From Labrys wisconsinensis (lineage in GTDB: Bacteria; Pseudomonadota; Alphaproteobacteria; Rhizobiales; Labraceae): 64,000 nt of DNA. The DNA is taken from the NCBI RefSeq assembly GCF_030814995.1, contig NZ_JAUSVX010000009.1, positions 186,001-250,000 on the forward strand, in the 5' to 3' direction. The translations under genes were made by a program, and so were the position numbers. Shown one piece after another: positions 25,703-33,823 of this stretch; the stretch's first letter is position 1, and each line of letters starts with the position of its first letter. Below the pieces are notes generated by a model. It was not told the origin of the DNA. It saw nothing but the letters and a program-made list of their open reading frames with translations, and searched no databases.

Positions 25703-26083
25703 TCAAGGGCCTTCCGGCCCGCTCCAGCCATAGGCGGTGTGGCCGAGCCGCGGCAGCGTGCCGTAATAGCTCGGCCGGGCGAGGCCGTAGCCCGAGCCGA
25801 TATAGCTCGGGTCGCACAGCGAGTTGGTGGCACGGATCGGCGCGCCCGGCGGGTTGAGCCGGCGCCACTCGGCGTAGCAGTCGATCTCGACCTCGCTCCA
25901 GGTCCCCGCGCGACGCCAGCCGGGGCGGCGGTCGCCATAGCCCTCGCCTGCGCCGCCCATCGCCGGGTTGGCGGCATCGTCCCGCATGGGAAGGTCGGCG
26001 GCGAGAGCCGGCACCGCCGCGGCGAGCAGCGCGGCCGAGATCACAAGGCGAGAGAGCACGGCAGTTCTCCGAGCGATTCGCAT
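25703..26083 (-). CDS. Small secreted protein of unknown function
   Basis: 126 residues from the ATG at 26083 (MRIARRTAVLSRLVI). It has a clear signal peptide with likely cleavage after ALA (AVPALA-ADLPM). The mature part is Gly/Tyr/Arg-rich, with two cysteines (EIDCYAEWRR and NSLCDPSYIG) and a tail GYGLARPSYYGTLPRL. No domain is recognised. The ribosome site is weak. It is probably a periplasmic or envelope protein and sits between recO and parC on the same strand. Confidence 0.7.
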   Translation of the reverse strand: MRIARRTAVLSRLVISAALLAAAVPALAADLPMRDDAANPAMGGAGEGYGDRRPGWRRAGTWSEVEIDCYAEWRRLNPPGAPIRATNSLCDPSYIGSGYGLARPSYYGTLPRLGHTAYGWSGPEGP

Positions 26084-26123
26084 CAGGATGGCGGCAAAGC
26101 GTGAACGACCGGTTGCGAGCCGC

Positions 26124-26849
26124 TCACCGGGCCGGGCCGCCGGCCGCCGCATCGACCAGGGCCTGCCGGCCCTCGGGCATGACGAGGCCGCGCGGGCCGA
26201 ACACGTCCCGCTGCAGGAAGAAGCCGGTGAGGCGGAAGGCGCCGGCCACGTCCTCCGCCCGCGGCTCGCCGAGGCCGCGCAGGAAGGCCGGCAGCGGCAG
26301 CAGCCGGTCGCTCCAGGGCGCACCGGCCGCGCGGCTCACCGCCCGGCCGCTCCTGGGCGAGACATAGATCAGGTCCTGCGTCGCCCCGGTCACGGCGCAG
26401 GCCGAGAGGTCGAGACCGAAGCCGAGCTCGGTGAGCATGGCGAGCTCCAGCCGCGCCACCAGCGCCGGCGCCGCTGCCTCGTCGGCCAGCGCCTCGAACA
26501 GGGGGCCGAGCGCCTCGTGCAGCGCCGGATGCGGGTCGCGCTCCGGCAGGAGCCGCACCAGCGCCGCCACGTGGGTCACGGCATAGAGCGCCAGGCGCGA
26601 GCCCATCAGCCGCCCGGCATGCAGCGCCAGGCCCTCCACCGCGTAGGAGCCGAGCTGCTCGTCGATGCGCGCCCGCCAGGTGAGGTGCACCGCATTGCCC
26701 GGCTGCAGCACCGGCTGCAGCGTTCTGGAGCGCCCACCGCGCACCAGGCCGAGATGGCGGCCGTGCTCGCGCGTCAACGCTTCCAGGATCACGCTCGACT
26801 CGCCGTGGCGGCGCACGCCGAGCACGAAGGCATCGTCGGTCCATTGCAT
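26124..26849 (-). CDS. recO: DNA repair protein RecO
   Basis: 241 residues from the ATG at 26849 (MQWTDDAFVLGVRRHGES). The N-terminal OB fold includes ALTREHGRHLGLVRGGRSR; the helical C-terminal part has LARLELAMLTELGFGLDLSACAVTG, the family's conserved block. RecO loads RecA on single-stranded DNA with RecF/RecR. The usual zinc cysteines are incomplete, as in many alphaproteobacterial RecO proteins. Upstream frame extends to 27029 but lacks family similarity. Confidence 0.94.
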   Translation of the reverse strand: MQWTDDAFVLGVRRHGESSVILEALTREHGRHLGLVRGGRSRTLQPVLQPGNAVHLTWRARIDEQLGSYAVEGLALHAGRLMGSRLALYAVTHVAALVRLLPERDPHPALHEALGPLFEALADEAAAPALVARLELAMLTELGFGLDLSACAVTGATQDLIYVSPRSGRAVSRAAGAPWSDRLLPLPAFLRGLGEPRAEDVAGAFRLTGFFLQRDVFGPRGLVMPEGRQALVDAAAGGPAR

Positions 26850-26955
26850 GGCAATGACATAACGCAGCACGACGGCGAGCGGGAGTGTGGCGATACAACC
26901 CCTTCCCCTGGCGCCGTCTTTGGGATCACAATGGCCGATCAGGGAGGAATGAACG

Positions 26956-27717
<762 letters not shown>

Positions 27718-28025
27718 TGATTGCTCGATCCTCGACCGTCATGGATGAAGCCCAGCTCTGACGTCGAGCGCCCCGGGCACGGACGGCTACACCGCCCGCG
27801 ACCGTCATGGGCGGACCTGATCCGCCCATCCACGCGAACTCAGGTCGTGTCGAGGAAGGCCCCCGGCCAACGGCTCGGCAGACCCGTTTGATGTAGCGGT
27901 CGCGTGGATGGCCGGATCAAGGCCGGCCATGACGTCGAGGTTCTTGCGCGACGTCGGCAGTTGCAGCCGCCATGGCGAATGTCGCTCCTCAACATCCTCT
28001 TCCAACCCGTTCCCCACCAATACTT
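27718..28025. other. Intergenic gap holding an inverted REP pair
   Basis: 308 bases between the convergent SDR and P450 genes. The only structure seen is the pair of opposed REP-like palindromes at 27802-27836 and 27901-27932. No gene is seen. Confidence 0.7.
27802..27932. repeat. REPIN-like pair of inverted REP palindromes
   Basis: Copy one (27802-27836) has arms ATGGGCGGA/TCCGCCCAT around CCTGA and ends in CCACGCG. Copy two (27901-27932) begins CGCGTGGATGGCCGG and has arms ATGGCCGG/CCGGCCAT (27908-27915 and 27923-27930). Copy two is the same element in opposite orientation. Related copies lie at 35691-35737 and 44034-44240. Confidence 0.8.
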
Positions 28026-29270
28026 TCACCACGCCACCCGCAACGCCTCCACCCCGTGGAAGTGGAAGGCGTCGCGATAGCGTGGCGGCTCGGCGAGCCG
28101 CAGCCCCGGCAGCCGCGCGAACAGCACCGGCAGGGCGACCTGCAGCTCCAGCCGCGCCAGCGGCGCGCCGATGCAGAAATGGATGCCGCCGCCGAAGCTG
28201 ACATGCGGCGGCTTCGCGCGCTGCGGCCAGAGCCGGTCGGGGTCCTCGAAGCGCGCGGGATCGCGGTTGGCGGCGCCCAGCATCAGCCCGATGCGGTCGC
28301 CGACCTTCAGCTCGATGTCGCCGAGCCCCACCGGCTCGCGGGCGTAGCGGGTGAAAAGGTGCAGCGGCGCGTCGAAGCGCAGCAGCTCCTCCACGCTCGC
28401 CTCGGCCGCCTCGGGCGTGGCGAACAGGGCAGCCGGGTCGAGCCCCGCCTCGAGGATAGCCTTCACCGCGTTGCCGATGGCGTGCACCGTCGCCTCGTGG
28501 CCGGCGTTGAGCAGCAGGATGCAGGTCGAGATGAGCTCGTCCTCGCTCAGGCGCTCGCCCTCGGCCTCCGCCACGATGAGATGGCTGATCAGATCGTCCG
28601 CCGGGCTGGAGCGCCGCGCCGCCACGTAGGTCCTGAGAAAGGCGACGAAGTCCTGCGTCGCCGCCACGGCCGCGTCTTCCGCCGCGCGGCTGCGCCCGAA
28701 TTGGTACATCGCCACCATGCGGTGCGACCAGTCGAGCAGGCTCGGCGCCATCTCGGCCGGCACCCCGAGCAGCTCGGCGATGAGGATCACCGGGATCGGC
28801 GTGGCGAAGGCTTCGATCAGCTCCGCCTCCCCCGCCGCCTCGAGGCGGTCGACCAGCTCGTGCGCCAGCGCGGCGATGCGCGGGCGCAGCCGCTCCACCT
28901 GGCGCGAGACGAAGGCGCGGTTGACCAGCGTGCGCAGCCGCGTGTGGCGCGGCGGCTCCAGCTCCAGCATGGAATGCGCCTCGACCGCGTCGAAGGGCGC
29001 GAGATGGGCGGCCGGCTCCGGCCAGCCGAGCTCGGCGCGGCTCGCCACGTCGAGCACGTCGCGGCCGAAGCGCCGGTCGCGGAACAGCGCCGCCACCGCC
29101 TCGTGGCCGCAGAAGCACCAGAAGCCGTACTCCTCCCAGAAGAAGGCCGGCCCGGCGGCGTGCAGCGCGGCATAGGTGGGATACGGGTCCTGGAAGAAAG
29201 CGGGATCGGACGGGTTCAGGCTGACCCGGCGGCCGACGGCGTCGATATGGAGGGAGGCGGGCAGCGGCAT
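28026..29270 (-). CDS. Cytochrome P450
   Basis: 414 residues from the ATG at 29270 (MPLPASLHIDAVG). The haem-binding loop is FGGGIHFCIGAPLARLE with proximal Cys366. The K-helix ExxR is in VEELLRFDAP. The I-helix oxygen-activation site is NAGHEATVHAIGN, where the usual Thr after Glu is displaced by Ala-Thr. Length and motifs are those of soluble class I bacterial P450s (CYP107-like group), which need ferredoxin partners; none is adjacent. It is divergent from the aminotransferase gene across 94 bases, so the two may share control. The substrate is unknown. Confidence 0.94.
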   Translation of the reverse strand: MPLPASLHIDAVGRRVSLNPSDPAFFQDPYPTYAALHAAGPAFFWEEYGFWCFCGHEAVAALFRDRRFGRDVLDVASRAELGWPEPAAHLAPFDAVEAHSMLELEPPRHTRLRTLVNRAFVSRQVERLRPRIAALAHELVDRLEAAGEAELIEAFATPIPVILIAELLGVPAEMAPSLLDWSHRMVAMYQFGRSRAAEDAAVAATQDFVAFLRTYVAARRSSPADDLISHLIVAEAEGERLSEDELISTCILLLNAGHEATVHAIGNAVKAILEAGLDPAALFATPEAAEASVEELLRFDAPLHLFTRYAREPVGLGDIELKVGDRIGLMLGAANRDPARFEDPDRLWPQRAKPPHVSFGGGIHFCIGAPLARLELQVALPVLFARLPGLRLAEPPRYRDAFHFHGVEALRVAW

Positions 29271-29364
29271 GGCCTGTCCTATCGCGCGGCGCCGGGCGCG
29301 TCGAGCGCCCTTGCCTCGGGCCCGCATCGGCGTAGAAGGACCCGTCCTCTGCCGCGCGAACGCC

Positions 29365-30525
29365 ATGCCCGCCATCAACCCGCTCCTCGTCGACACCGCC
29401 ACCCCGCCCATCCCCGAGGCCCAGGGCTGGGCCCGCGCCTATGACGGCAAGGCCGGGCCGCTGATCGACCTCTCCCAGGCCGTGCCGGGCTATCCGCCGC
29501 ATGCGGAGATGCTGGCGCGCCTCGCTCAGGCAGCCGGCCGCGCCGGGACCGCGTCCTACGGGCCTATCGAGGGCGACACGGCGCTGCGGCAGGCCTATGC
29601 CGCGCATCTCGCCGGGCGCTATGGCGGCGACGTCGCGCCGGAGGAGGTGGCGATCACCACCGGCTGCAACCAGGCCTTCTTCGTCGCGGCCGTCGCCATG
29701 GCCCGGGCCGGCGAGGCGGTGCTGCTGCCGAGCCCCTGGTACTTCAACCACAAGATGACGCTCGACATGCTCGGCATCGAGGCGCGGACCCTGCCATGCC
29801 ATGCCGAGGCCGGCTTCGTGCCCGATGCCGCCGAGGCCGAGCGCCTCATCGACGCTCGCACCCGGGCCATCGTCCTGGTCACGCCCAACAACCCGACTGG
29901 CGCGGTCTATCCCCCGGCGACCGTCGCCGCCTTCGCCGCGCTCTGCCGGCGGCGCGGCCTGTTCCTGATCCTCGACGAGACCTACCGCGACTTCATCGCC
30001 GGGCAGCCGCACGCGCTTTTCGGCGACGCCTCTTGGCGCGAAGGCGTGCTGGCGCTCTATTCCTTCTCCAAGGCCTATTGCATCCCCGGCCACCGCCTCG
30101 GCGCCCTGGTGGCGGCGCGCCCGCTGATGGCCGAGATCGCCAAGATCCTCGACACGCTGCAGATCTGCGCCCCGCGCGTGGCGCAGGAGCCGGTCGCCTG
30201 GGCGCTGGAGGGCCTTGCCGCCTGGCGCGAGGCCAACCGCATCGAGATCGAGCGCCGCGCCGGCGCCTTCTCCGCCGCCTTCGCCGGCCTGAACGGCTGG
30301 CGGGTCGATTCCGTCGGCAGCTATTTCGCCTTCCTGCGCCACCCCTTCGCCGGGCGCCACTCGGCCGAGGTGGTGAAGACGCTGGTCGAGGCCGCCGGCG
30401 TGCTCTGCCTTCCCGGCCCCTATTTCGGCCCCGGCCAGGAAACGCATATGCGCGTCGCGTTCGCCAATGCCGGTGCCGAGGCCCTGTCGCAGCTGCGCGA
30501 ACGCTTTGCCGCCGTCGCGTCGTGA
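29365..30525 (+). CDS. Class I/II pyridoxal-phosphate aminotransferase
   Basis: 386 residues from the ATG at 29365. Fold-type I motifs are TPNNPTGAVYP, LILDETYRDF (Asp204 to the pyridine nitrogen) and the Schiff-base lysine Lys236 in YSFSKAYCIPGHR; MRVAFANAG near the end supplies the substrate-carboxylate arginine. Aspartate-, arylalanine- and methionine-type aminotransferases share this pattern, so the specificity is open. No convincing ribosome site is seen before the ATG. It is divergent from the P450 gene. Confidence 0.92.
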   Translation: MPAINPLLVDTATPPIPEAQGWARAYDGKAGPLIDLSQAVPGYPPHAEMLARLAQAAGRAGTASYGPIEGDTALRQAYAAHLAGRYGGDVAPEEVAITTGCNQAFFVAAVAMARAGEAVLLPSPWYFNHKMTLDMLGIEARTLPCHAEAGFVPDAAEAERLIDARTRAIVLVTPNNPTGAVYPPATVAAFAALCRRRGLFLILDETYRDFIAGQPHALFGDASWREGVLALYSFSKAYCIPGHRLGALVAARPLMAEIAKILDTLQICAPRVAQEPVAWALEGLAAWREANRIEIERRAGAFSAAFAGLNGWRVDSVGSYFAFLRHPFAGRHSAEVVKTLVEAAGVLCLPGPYFGPGQETHMRVAFANAGAEALSQLRERFAAVAS

Positions 30526-30543
30526 AGGCGACAGCGCGTTGAC

Positions 30544-30560
30544 TGTACCTGTCTATACAG
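30544..30560. promoter_or_regulatory. Candidate operator TGTACCTGTCTATACAG
   Basis: Imperfect dyad upstream of the histidine-phosphatase gene. Thirteen of 17 bases match a second site at 61131-61147 (TATACTTGTCTGTATAG). Size and symmetry are those of TetR-type operators; no cognate regulator is in the window. Confidence 0.4.
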
Positions 30561-30627
30561 CACAGCGGAATGGTCGCGGCCGGTGGCCTCGACCTGTCGA
30601 GACAACCCGCGACAATGGGAGGCTTCG

Positions 30628-31245
30628 ATGAGCCGAGGATCTGCCGCACGATGGGTGGGCCTGGTGCTCGGCCTGGTCCTGCTCGGCGCTCCGGCGGCGC
30701 ACGCCGCGGACCTGGTCGAGAAGATCGTGCTCGTCCGCCACGGCGAGAAGCCGGCCGCGGGGCTCGGCCAGCTCGACTGCCAGGGTCTCAACCGCGCCCT
30801 GGCGCTGCCTCCCGTCATCGCCCGCATGTTCGGCAAGCCGGACGCGATCTTCGCCCCGGCCCCCTCCGTGCAGAAGACGGACGACGGCGAGCCCTATGAC
30901 TATGTCCGGCCGCTCGCCACCATCGAGCCGACCGCGATCGCCTTCGGCCTGCCGGTCCATGCCGGCATCGGCGTCTCCGACCGCAAGGGCCTGGCGCAGG
31001 CCCTGACGCAGCCGGCCTACCAGAACGCCTTCGTCCTCGTGGCCTGGGAGCACAAGATCGCCGAGAAGGTGGCCAAGGATCTCATCGCCGACCATGGCGG
31101 GGATCCCGACGCCGTGCCGAATTGGCGGGGCGATGATTTCGACAGCATCTATGTCGTCACCATCACGCGCTCGGGCGATGCGGTGAAGGCCGCGTTCGAG
31201 CATGCCGGCGAAGGCCTCGACGGCCGCCCGACCACCTGCCCCTGA
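30628..31245 (+). CDS. Secreted histidine-phosphatase-superfamily protein
   Basis: 205 residues from the ATG at 30628 with GGGAGG 5 bases upstream. It has a signal peptide (hydrophobic WVGLVLGLVLLGAPAAHA, cleavage near AHA-A). The phosphohistidine motif VLVRHGEK (about 34-41) opens the mature protein. A second histidine with context VAWEHKIAEK would complete the active site. The protein resembles periplasmic branch-1-like phosphatases. The physiological substrate is not evident. Confidence 0.85.
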   Translation: MSRGSAARWVGLVLGLVLLGAPAAHAADLVEKIVLVRHGEKPAAGLGQLDCQGLNRALALPPVIARMFGKPDAIFAPAPSVQKTDDGEPYDYVRPLATIEPTAIAFGLPVHAGIGVSDRKGLAQALTQPAYQNAFVLVAWEHKIAEKVAKDLIADHGGDPDAVPNWRGDDFDSIYVVTITRSGDAVKAAFEHAGEGLDGRPTTCP

Positions 31246-31327
31246 AGGGACGGAAATCGCCGGCGGAACCTCCGCCGCGACCTGCGATTTCCGTTGCCCT
31301 CCCCGACCGGGCGCGATAGCCAAGCCC

Positions 31328-32269
31328 ATGCTCGAAGGCCTGCACCCCAACAATCCCACCCATGTCGCCCGCATCGTCACCGACGAGGCGCGGGCGCGGC
31401 GCATCGCCGACCTGCTCGGCGAGAGCTTCGATCCCGCCGAGACCGCGGTCGCCGCCTTCGAGCGCGAGGACGGCACGCCGAAGCCGCCCTGGCTGGTCGA
31501 GGTCTATTTCCGGACCGAGCCGAACCGGCCGGCCGTGACCGACCTGATCCGTCTCGCCGCGGGCACCGATGTCGACGTCGCCTATGACGCCTTCGGCGAG
31601 AAGGACTGGGTCGCCGCCTCGCTCGAGGGCCTGGCGCCGGTCGTCGCCGGCCGCTTCACCATCCACGGCAGCCATGACCGGGCGCGGGTGAAGCGCAACA
31701 GCATCGGCATCGAGATCGAGGCGGCGCTGGCCTTCGGCACTGGCCATCACGGCACCACGCGCGGCTGCCTGCTCGCCCTCGACGACCTCCTGAAGCGCCG
31801 GCGTCCGCGCCGTCCGCTCGACATCGGCACAGGCACCGGCGTGCTCGCCATCGCCGCGGCCCGTGCCCTGCACCGGCGGGTGCTCGCGTCCGACATCGAC
31901 CCGCAGGCGATCGCCACGGCGCGCAACAATATCCGCTTCAACAGGGCTGGCGCCTATGTCGCCGCGATCGTGGCACGCGGCACCACGGCGCAACGCATGC
32001 AGCGCGAGAAGCCCTACGACCTCGTCTTCGCCAACATCCTGCTCGGGCCGCTGGCGCGCCTGGCCGCACCGATGGGCAAGCTGCTGGCGCCAGGCGCGAC
32101 GGTGATCCTGTCCGGCCTGCTGCACGCCCACGCCAACGCCGCCCTCGCCGCCTATCGGGCCCAGGGCCTCTCGTTGGTGAAGCGATACCGCCTCGACGAA
32201 TGGACCACGCTGGTGCTGCAGCGCGGCGGGGGCAAGCCGAGGCGCTCGCCGAGGCCCGCCGCGCGTTGA
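31328..32269 (+). CDS. prmA: Ribosomal protein L11 methyltransferase
   Basis: 313 residues from the ATG at 31328. The N-terminal L11-docking domain is followed by AFGTGHHGTTRGCL, SAM motif I LDIGTGTGVLAIAAAR, ASDIDPQAIATARNN and VFANILLGPLARLA, all characteristic of PrmA. The enzyme trimethylates ribosomal protein L11. No strong ribosome site lies before the chosen ATG, but it gives the family-typical N-terminus. Confidence 0.95.
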   Translation: MLEGLHPNNPTHVARIVTDEARARRIADLLGESFDPAETAVAAFEREDGTPKPPWLVEVYFRTEPNRPAVTDLIRLAAGTDVDVAYDAFGEKDWVAASLEGLAPVVAGRFTIHGSHDRARVKRNSIGIEIEAALAFGTGHHGTTRGCLLALDDLLKRRRPRRPLDIGTGTGVLAIAAARALHRRVLASDIDPQAIATARNNIRFNRAGAYVAAIVARGTTAQRMQREKPYDLVFANILLGPLARLAAPMGKLLAPGATVILSGLLHAHANAALAAYRAQGLSLVKRYRLDEWTTLVLQRGGGKPRRSPRPAAR

Positions 32270-32300
32270 CCTCGGCCGCTCGGGCGCCTATCCCAACGTC

Positions 32301-32546
32301 ATGAAGGTCGGTGATCGCATCCGGGTCGTTCGGTTGCCGGAGGGGCTGCCCGACCGCGGTTGCCCAGACGGACCGAGCACCAGGCTGGTGTTCGAGCTGA
32401 GCCTCGGCCGCACCTTCGCGATCGCCGACATCACCAGCCACGGTCTCCTGGAGCTGGAGGTCGGCGAGGTGGTGGGCGTCGCGTCTTACCTCCATTCGAT
32501 CTGGATCGAGCCGGACTGCGTCGAGCCGGCCGAAGCCCCGGGCTGA
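32301..32546 (+). CDS. Small conserved-looking protein of unknown function
   Basis: 81 residues (MKVGDRIRVVRLPEGLP). The start resembles small beta-barrel (SH3-like) regulators, and FELSLGRTFAIADITSHG and LEVGEVVG suggest a compact beta protein. Two cysteines (DRGCPDG, PDCVEP). It follows prmA by 31 bases on the same strand. Codon use fits the neighbours. No family was recognised. Confidence 0.65.
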   Translation: MKVGDRIRVVRLPEGLPDRGCPDGPSTRLVFELSLGRTFAIADITSHGLLELEVGEVVGVASYLHSIWIEPDCVEPAEAPG

Positions 32547-32635
32547 AGGCGACGCTTCCCCACGCCTTGCTCTCCTCTCCGCTTGTGCGCGCAGTCGGGC
32601 TCGCCTTCATCCCGGCCGTCTCCGCGGCACCGCGC

Positions 32636-33070
32636 CTATTTCGCGGAAAGCCGCTCCGGAGGGGACTTGTACGGGTTGAGGATCTGCACCCCACGCCACG
32701 CCAGGTCCTTGGTGTTGCGCGTGACCAGAATCAGGCCGTGGACGAGGGCCGTCGCGGCGAAGCCTGTATCATCCACGTGCTTTTCCGATTGCGCCAAGGC
32801 CTCGCCCCAGACGCGCGCCACCTGCCGATCGACGGAAAGGATCCGCCCCTCTAAAGCATCGAAAATGGCACTGGTGCGCGTGGCGATCTGATCGGCCACG
32901 CCGGGCTTGGAAAACGCCAGCTTCGTCACGCCTTTGGCGACCTCACGGACGGTGAGCGCGCTGATCGCAAGCTCCGCGTCGTCGATCGTGTCCAACCATG
33001 CGCCGACATGTTCGTGCGGCACGGTCTTGCCCAGTTCCCGGAAGACATTGGTGTCCAGGAGATACTTCAT
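32636..33070 (-). CDS. vapC: PIN-domain ribonuclease toxin (VapC-like)
   Basis: 144 residues. PIN-fold acidic residues are visible: YLLDTNVFRE (Asp6), the glutamate in ISALTVREVAKG, VDDTGFAATALVHG (Asp) and LVTRNTKDL. The layout is that of type II FitB/VapC toxins that cleave tRNA or rRNA. Its ATG overlaps the antitoxin-side gene stop by 4 bases (ATGA, 33067-33070). The C-terminal SPPERLSAK is reminiscent of the repeat-encoded PPKGFPK tail of parC. Confidence 0.88.
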   Translation of the reverse strand: MKYLLDTNVFRELGKTVPHEHVGAWLDTIDDAELAISALTVREVAKGVTKLAFSKPGVADQIATRTSAIFDALEGRILSVDRQVARVWGEALAQSEKHVDDTGFAATALVHGLILVTRNTKDLAWRGVQILNPYKSPPERLSAK

Positions 33071-33690
33071 TCGGCCGCTGCGCCGTCGAGCACCTCGTCG
33101 AGTTCATCGAGGCCGGCACCGCGCAAGGCCCGCTTGGCGGTCGTGCGCGGAAAGGGGCGGCCAGCCTTGGGATGCGCCTGCGCATAGGCCGTGGCGACTT
33201 GCACGTTCTCCCGCGACAGCGACGGGTAATCGACGAGCACGTCGTCCGCGGACAGCCCGCCGTCGACGAGCGCGGCGATCCGATGGACCTCGACGTCGGT
33301 GCCGCGGAGCACCGGCTCGCCGTCGCCGCGGAACTCCACTTTTTCCGCCAATTCGGCGAGGCTCGCCGTCCGCGTCTCCACCTCTTCGACAAGATCGCCG
33401 ACCGCGACGCGGAAACGGCCGAAGCGAACCTCCCGGCCTCGTTCGAGCGGGGCTTGCCGGAGCGCTTCGTAGAACGCCATTCTTGCCTTGGGAGTAAGCT
33501 CGTCGCGAAGCTCCTTGATGGCGAAGAGATAGAAGAGATCCTGCCAACCGATCGCGCGCACGGACGCGCCGGCGCGTCGCAGCAGAACCGGCCGCACCGG
33601 ACCGGAGTCCAGCGCTTTCTTGACGACGCGCACCGGCTCACGCAGGACGAAGGCCGCTTCCGCCGCCGTGAACTGAGCTGCCCTGGTCAT
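33067..33690 (-). CDS. Antitoxin-side protein with C-terminal DUF433 domain
   Basis: 207 residues. The N-terminus looks like a helix-turn-helix (FTAAEAAFVLREPVRVVKKAL). Residues about 120-180 form a DUF433 domain (GEPVLRGTDVEVHRIAALVDGG, split here for length, then DVLVDYPSLSRENVQVATAYA). DUF433 proteins commonly pair with PIN toxins and act as antitoxins. It is the first gene of the pair, as expected for the antitoxin, with a dyad at 33706-33731 just upstream. Confidence 0.82.
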   Translation of the reverse strand: MTRAAQFTAAEAAFVLREPVRVVKKALDSGPVRPVLLRRAGASVRAIGWQDLFYLFAIKELRDELTPKARMAFYEALRQAPLERGREVRFGRFRVAVGDLVEEVETRTASLAELAEKVEFRGDGEPVLRGTDVEVHRIAALVDGGLSADDVLVDYPSLSRENVQVATAYAQAHPKAGRPFPRTTAKRALRGAGLDELDEVLDGAAAE

Positions 33691-33705
33691 GATCGCCTCA
33701 CAACA

Positions 33706-33731
33706 CGACCCTAAAATGAGGTCGAATTAGG
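33706..33731. promoter_or_regulatory. Candidate autoregulatory operator of the toxin-antitoxin pair
   Basis: Two nested inverted repeats lie 16-41 bases upstream of the antitoxin start: CGACC/GGTCG (33706-33710 and 33720-33724) and CCTAA/TTAGG (33710-33714 and 33727-33731). Such dyads typically bind the antitoxin or its complex. No direct evidence of binding. Confidence 0.45.
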
Positions 33732-33823
33732 ACCGTGTCAACGTCGGCTCGTCGTGCCATTCCCCCTGTTGACAGATCGCCCCTGCGGGTATCGAAACGG
33801 CTGCTGAAACAGGCGGGATGGCC

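Noticed and set aside
30539-30559. TTGACT and TATACA as a promoter
   Set aside because: The two hexamers are only 9 bases apart; the dyad interpretation fits better.
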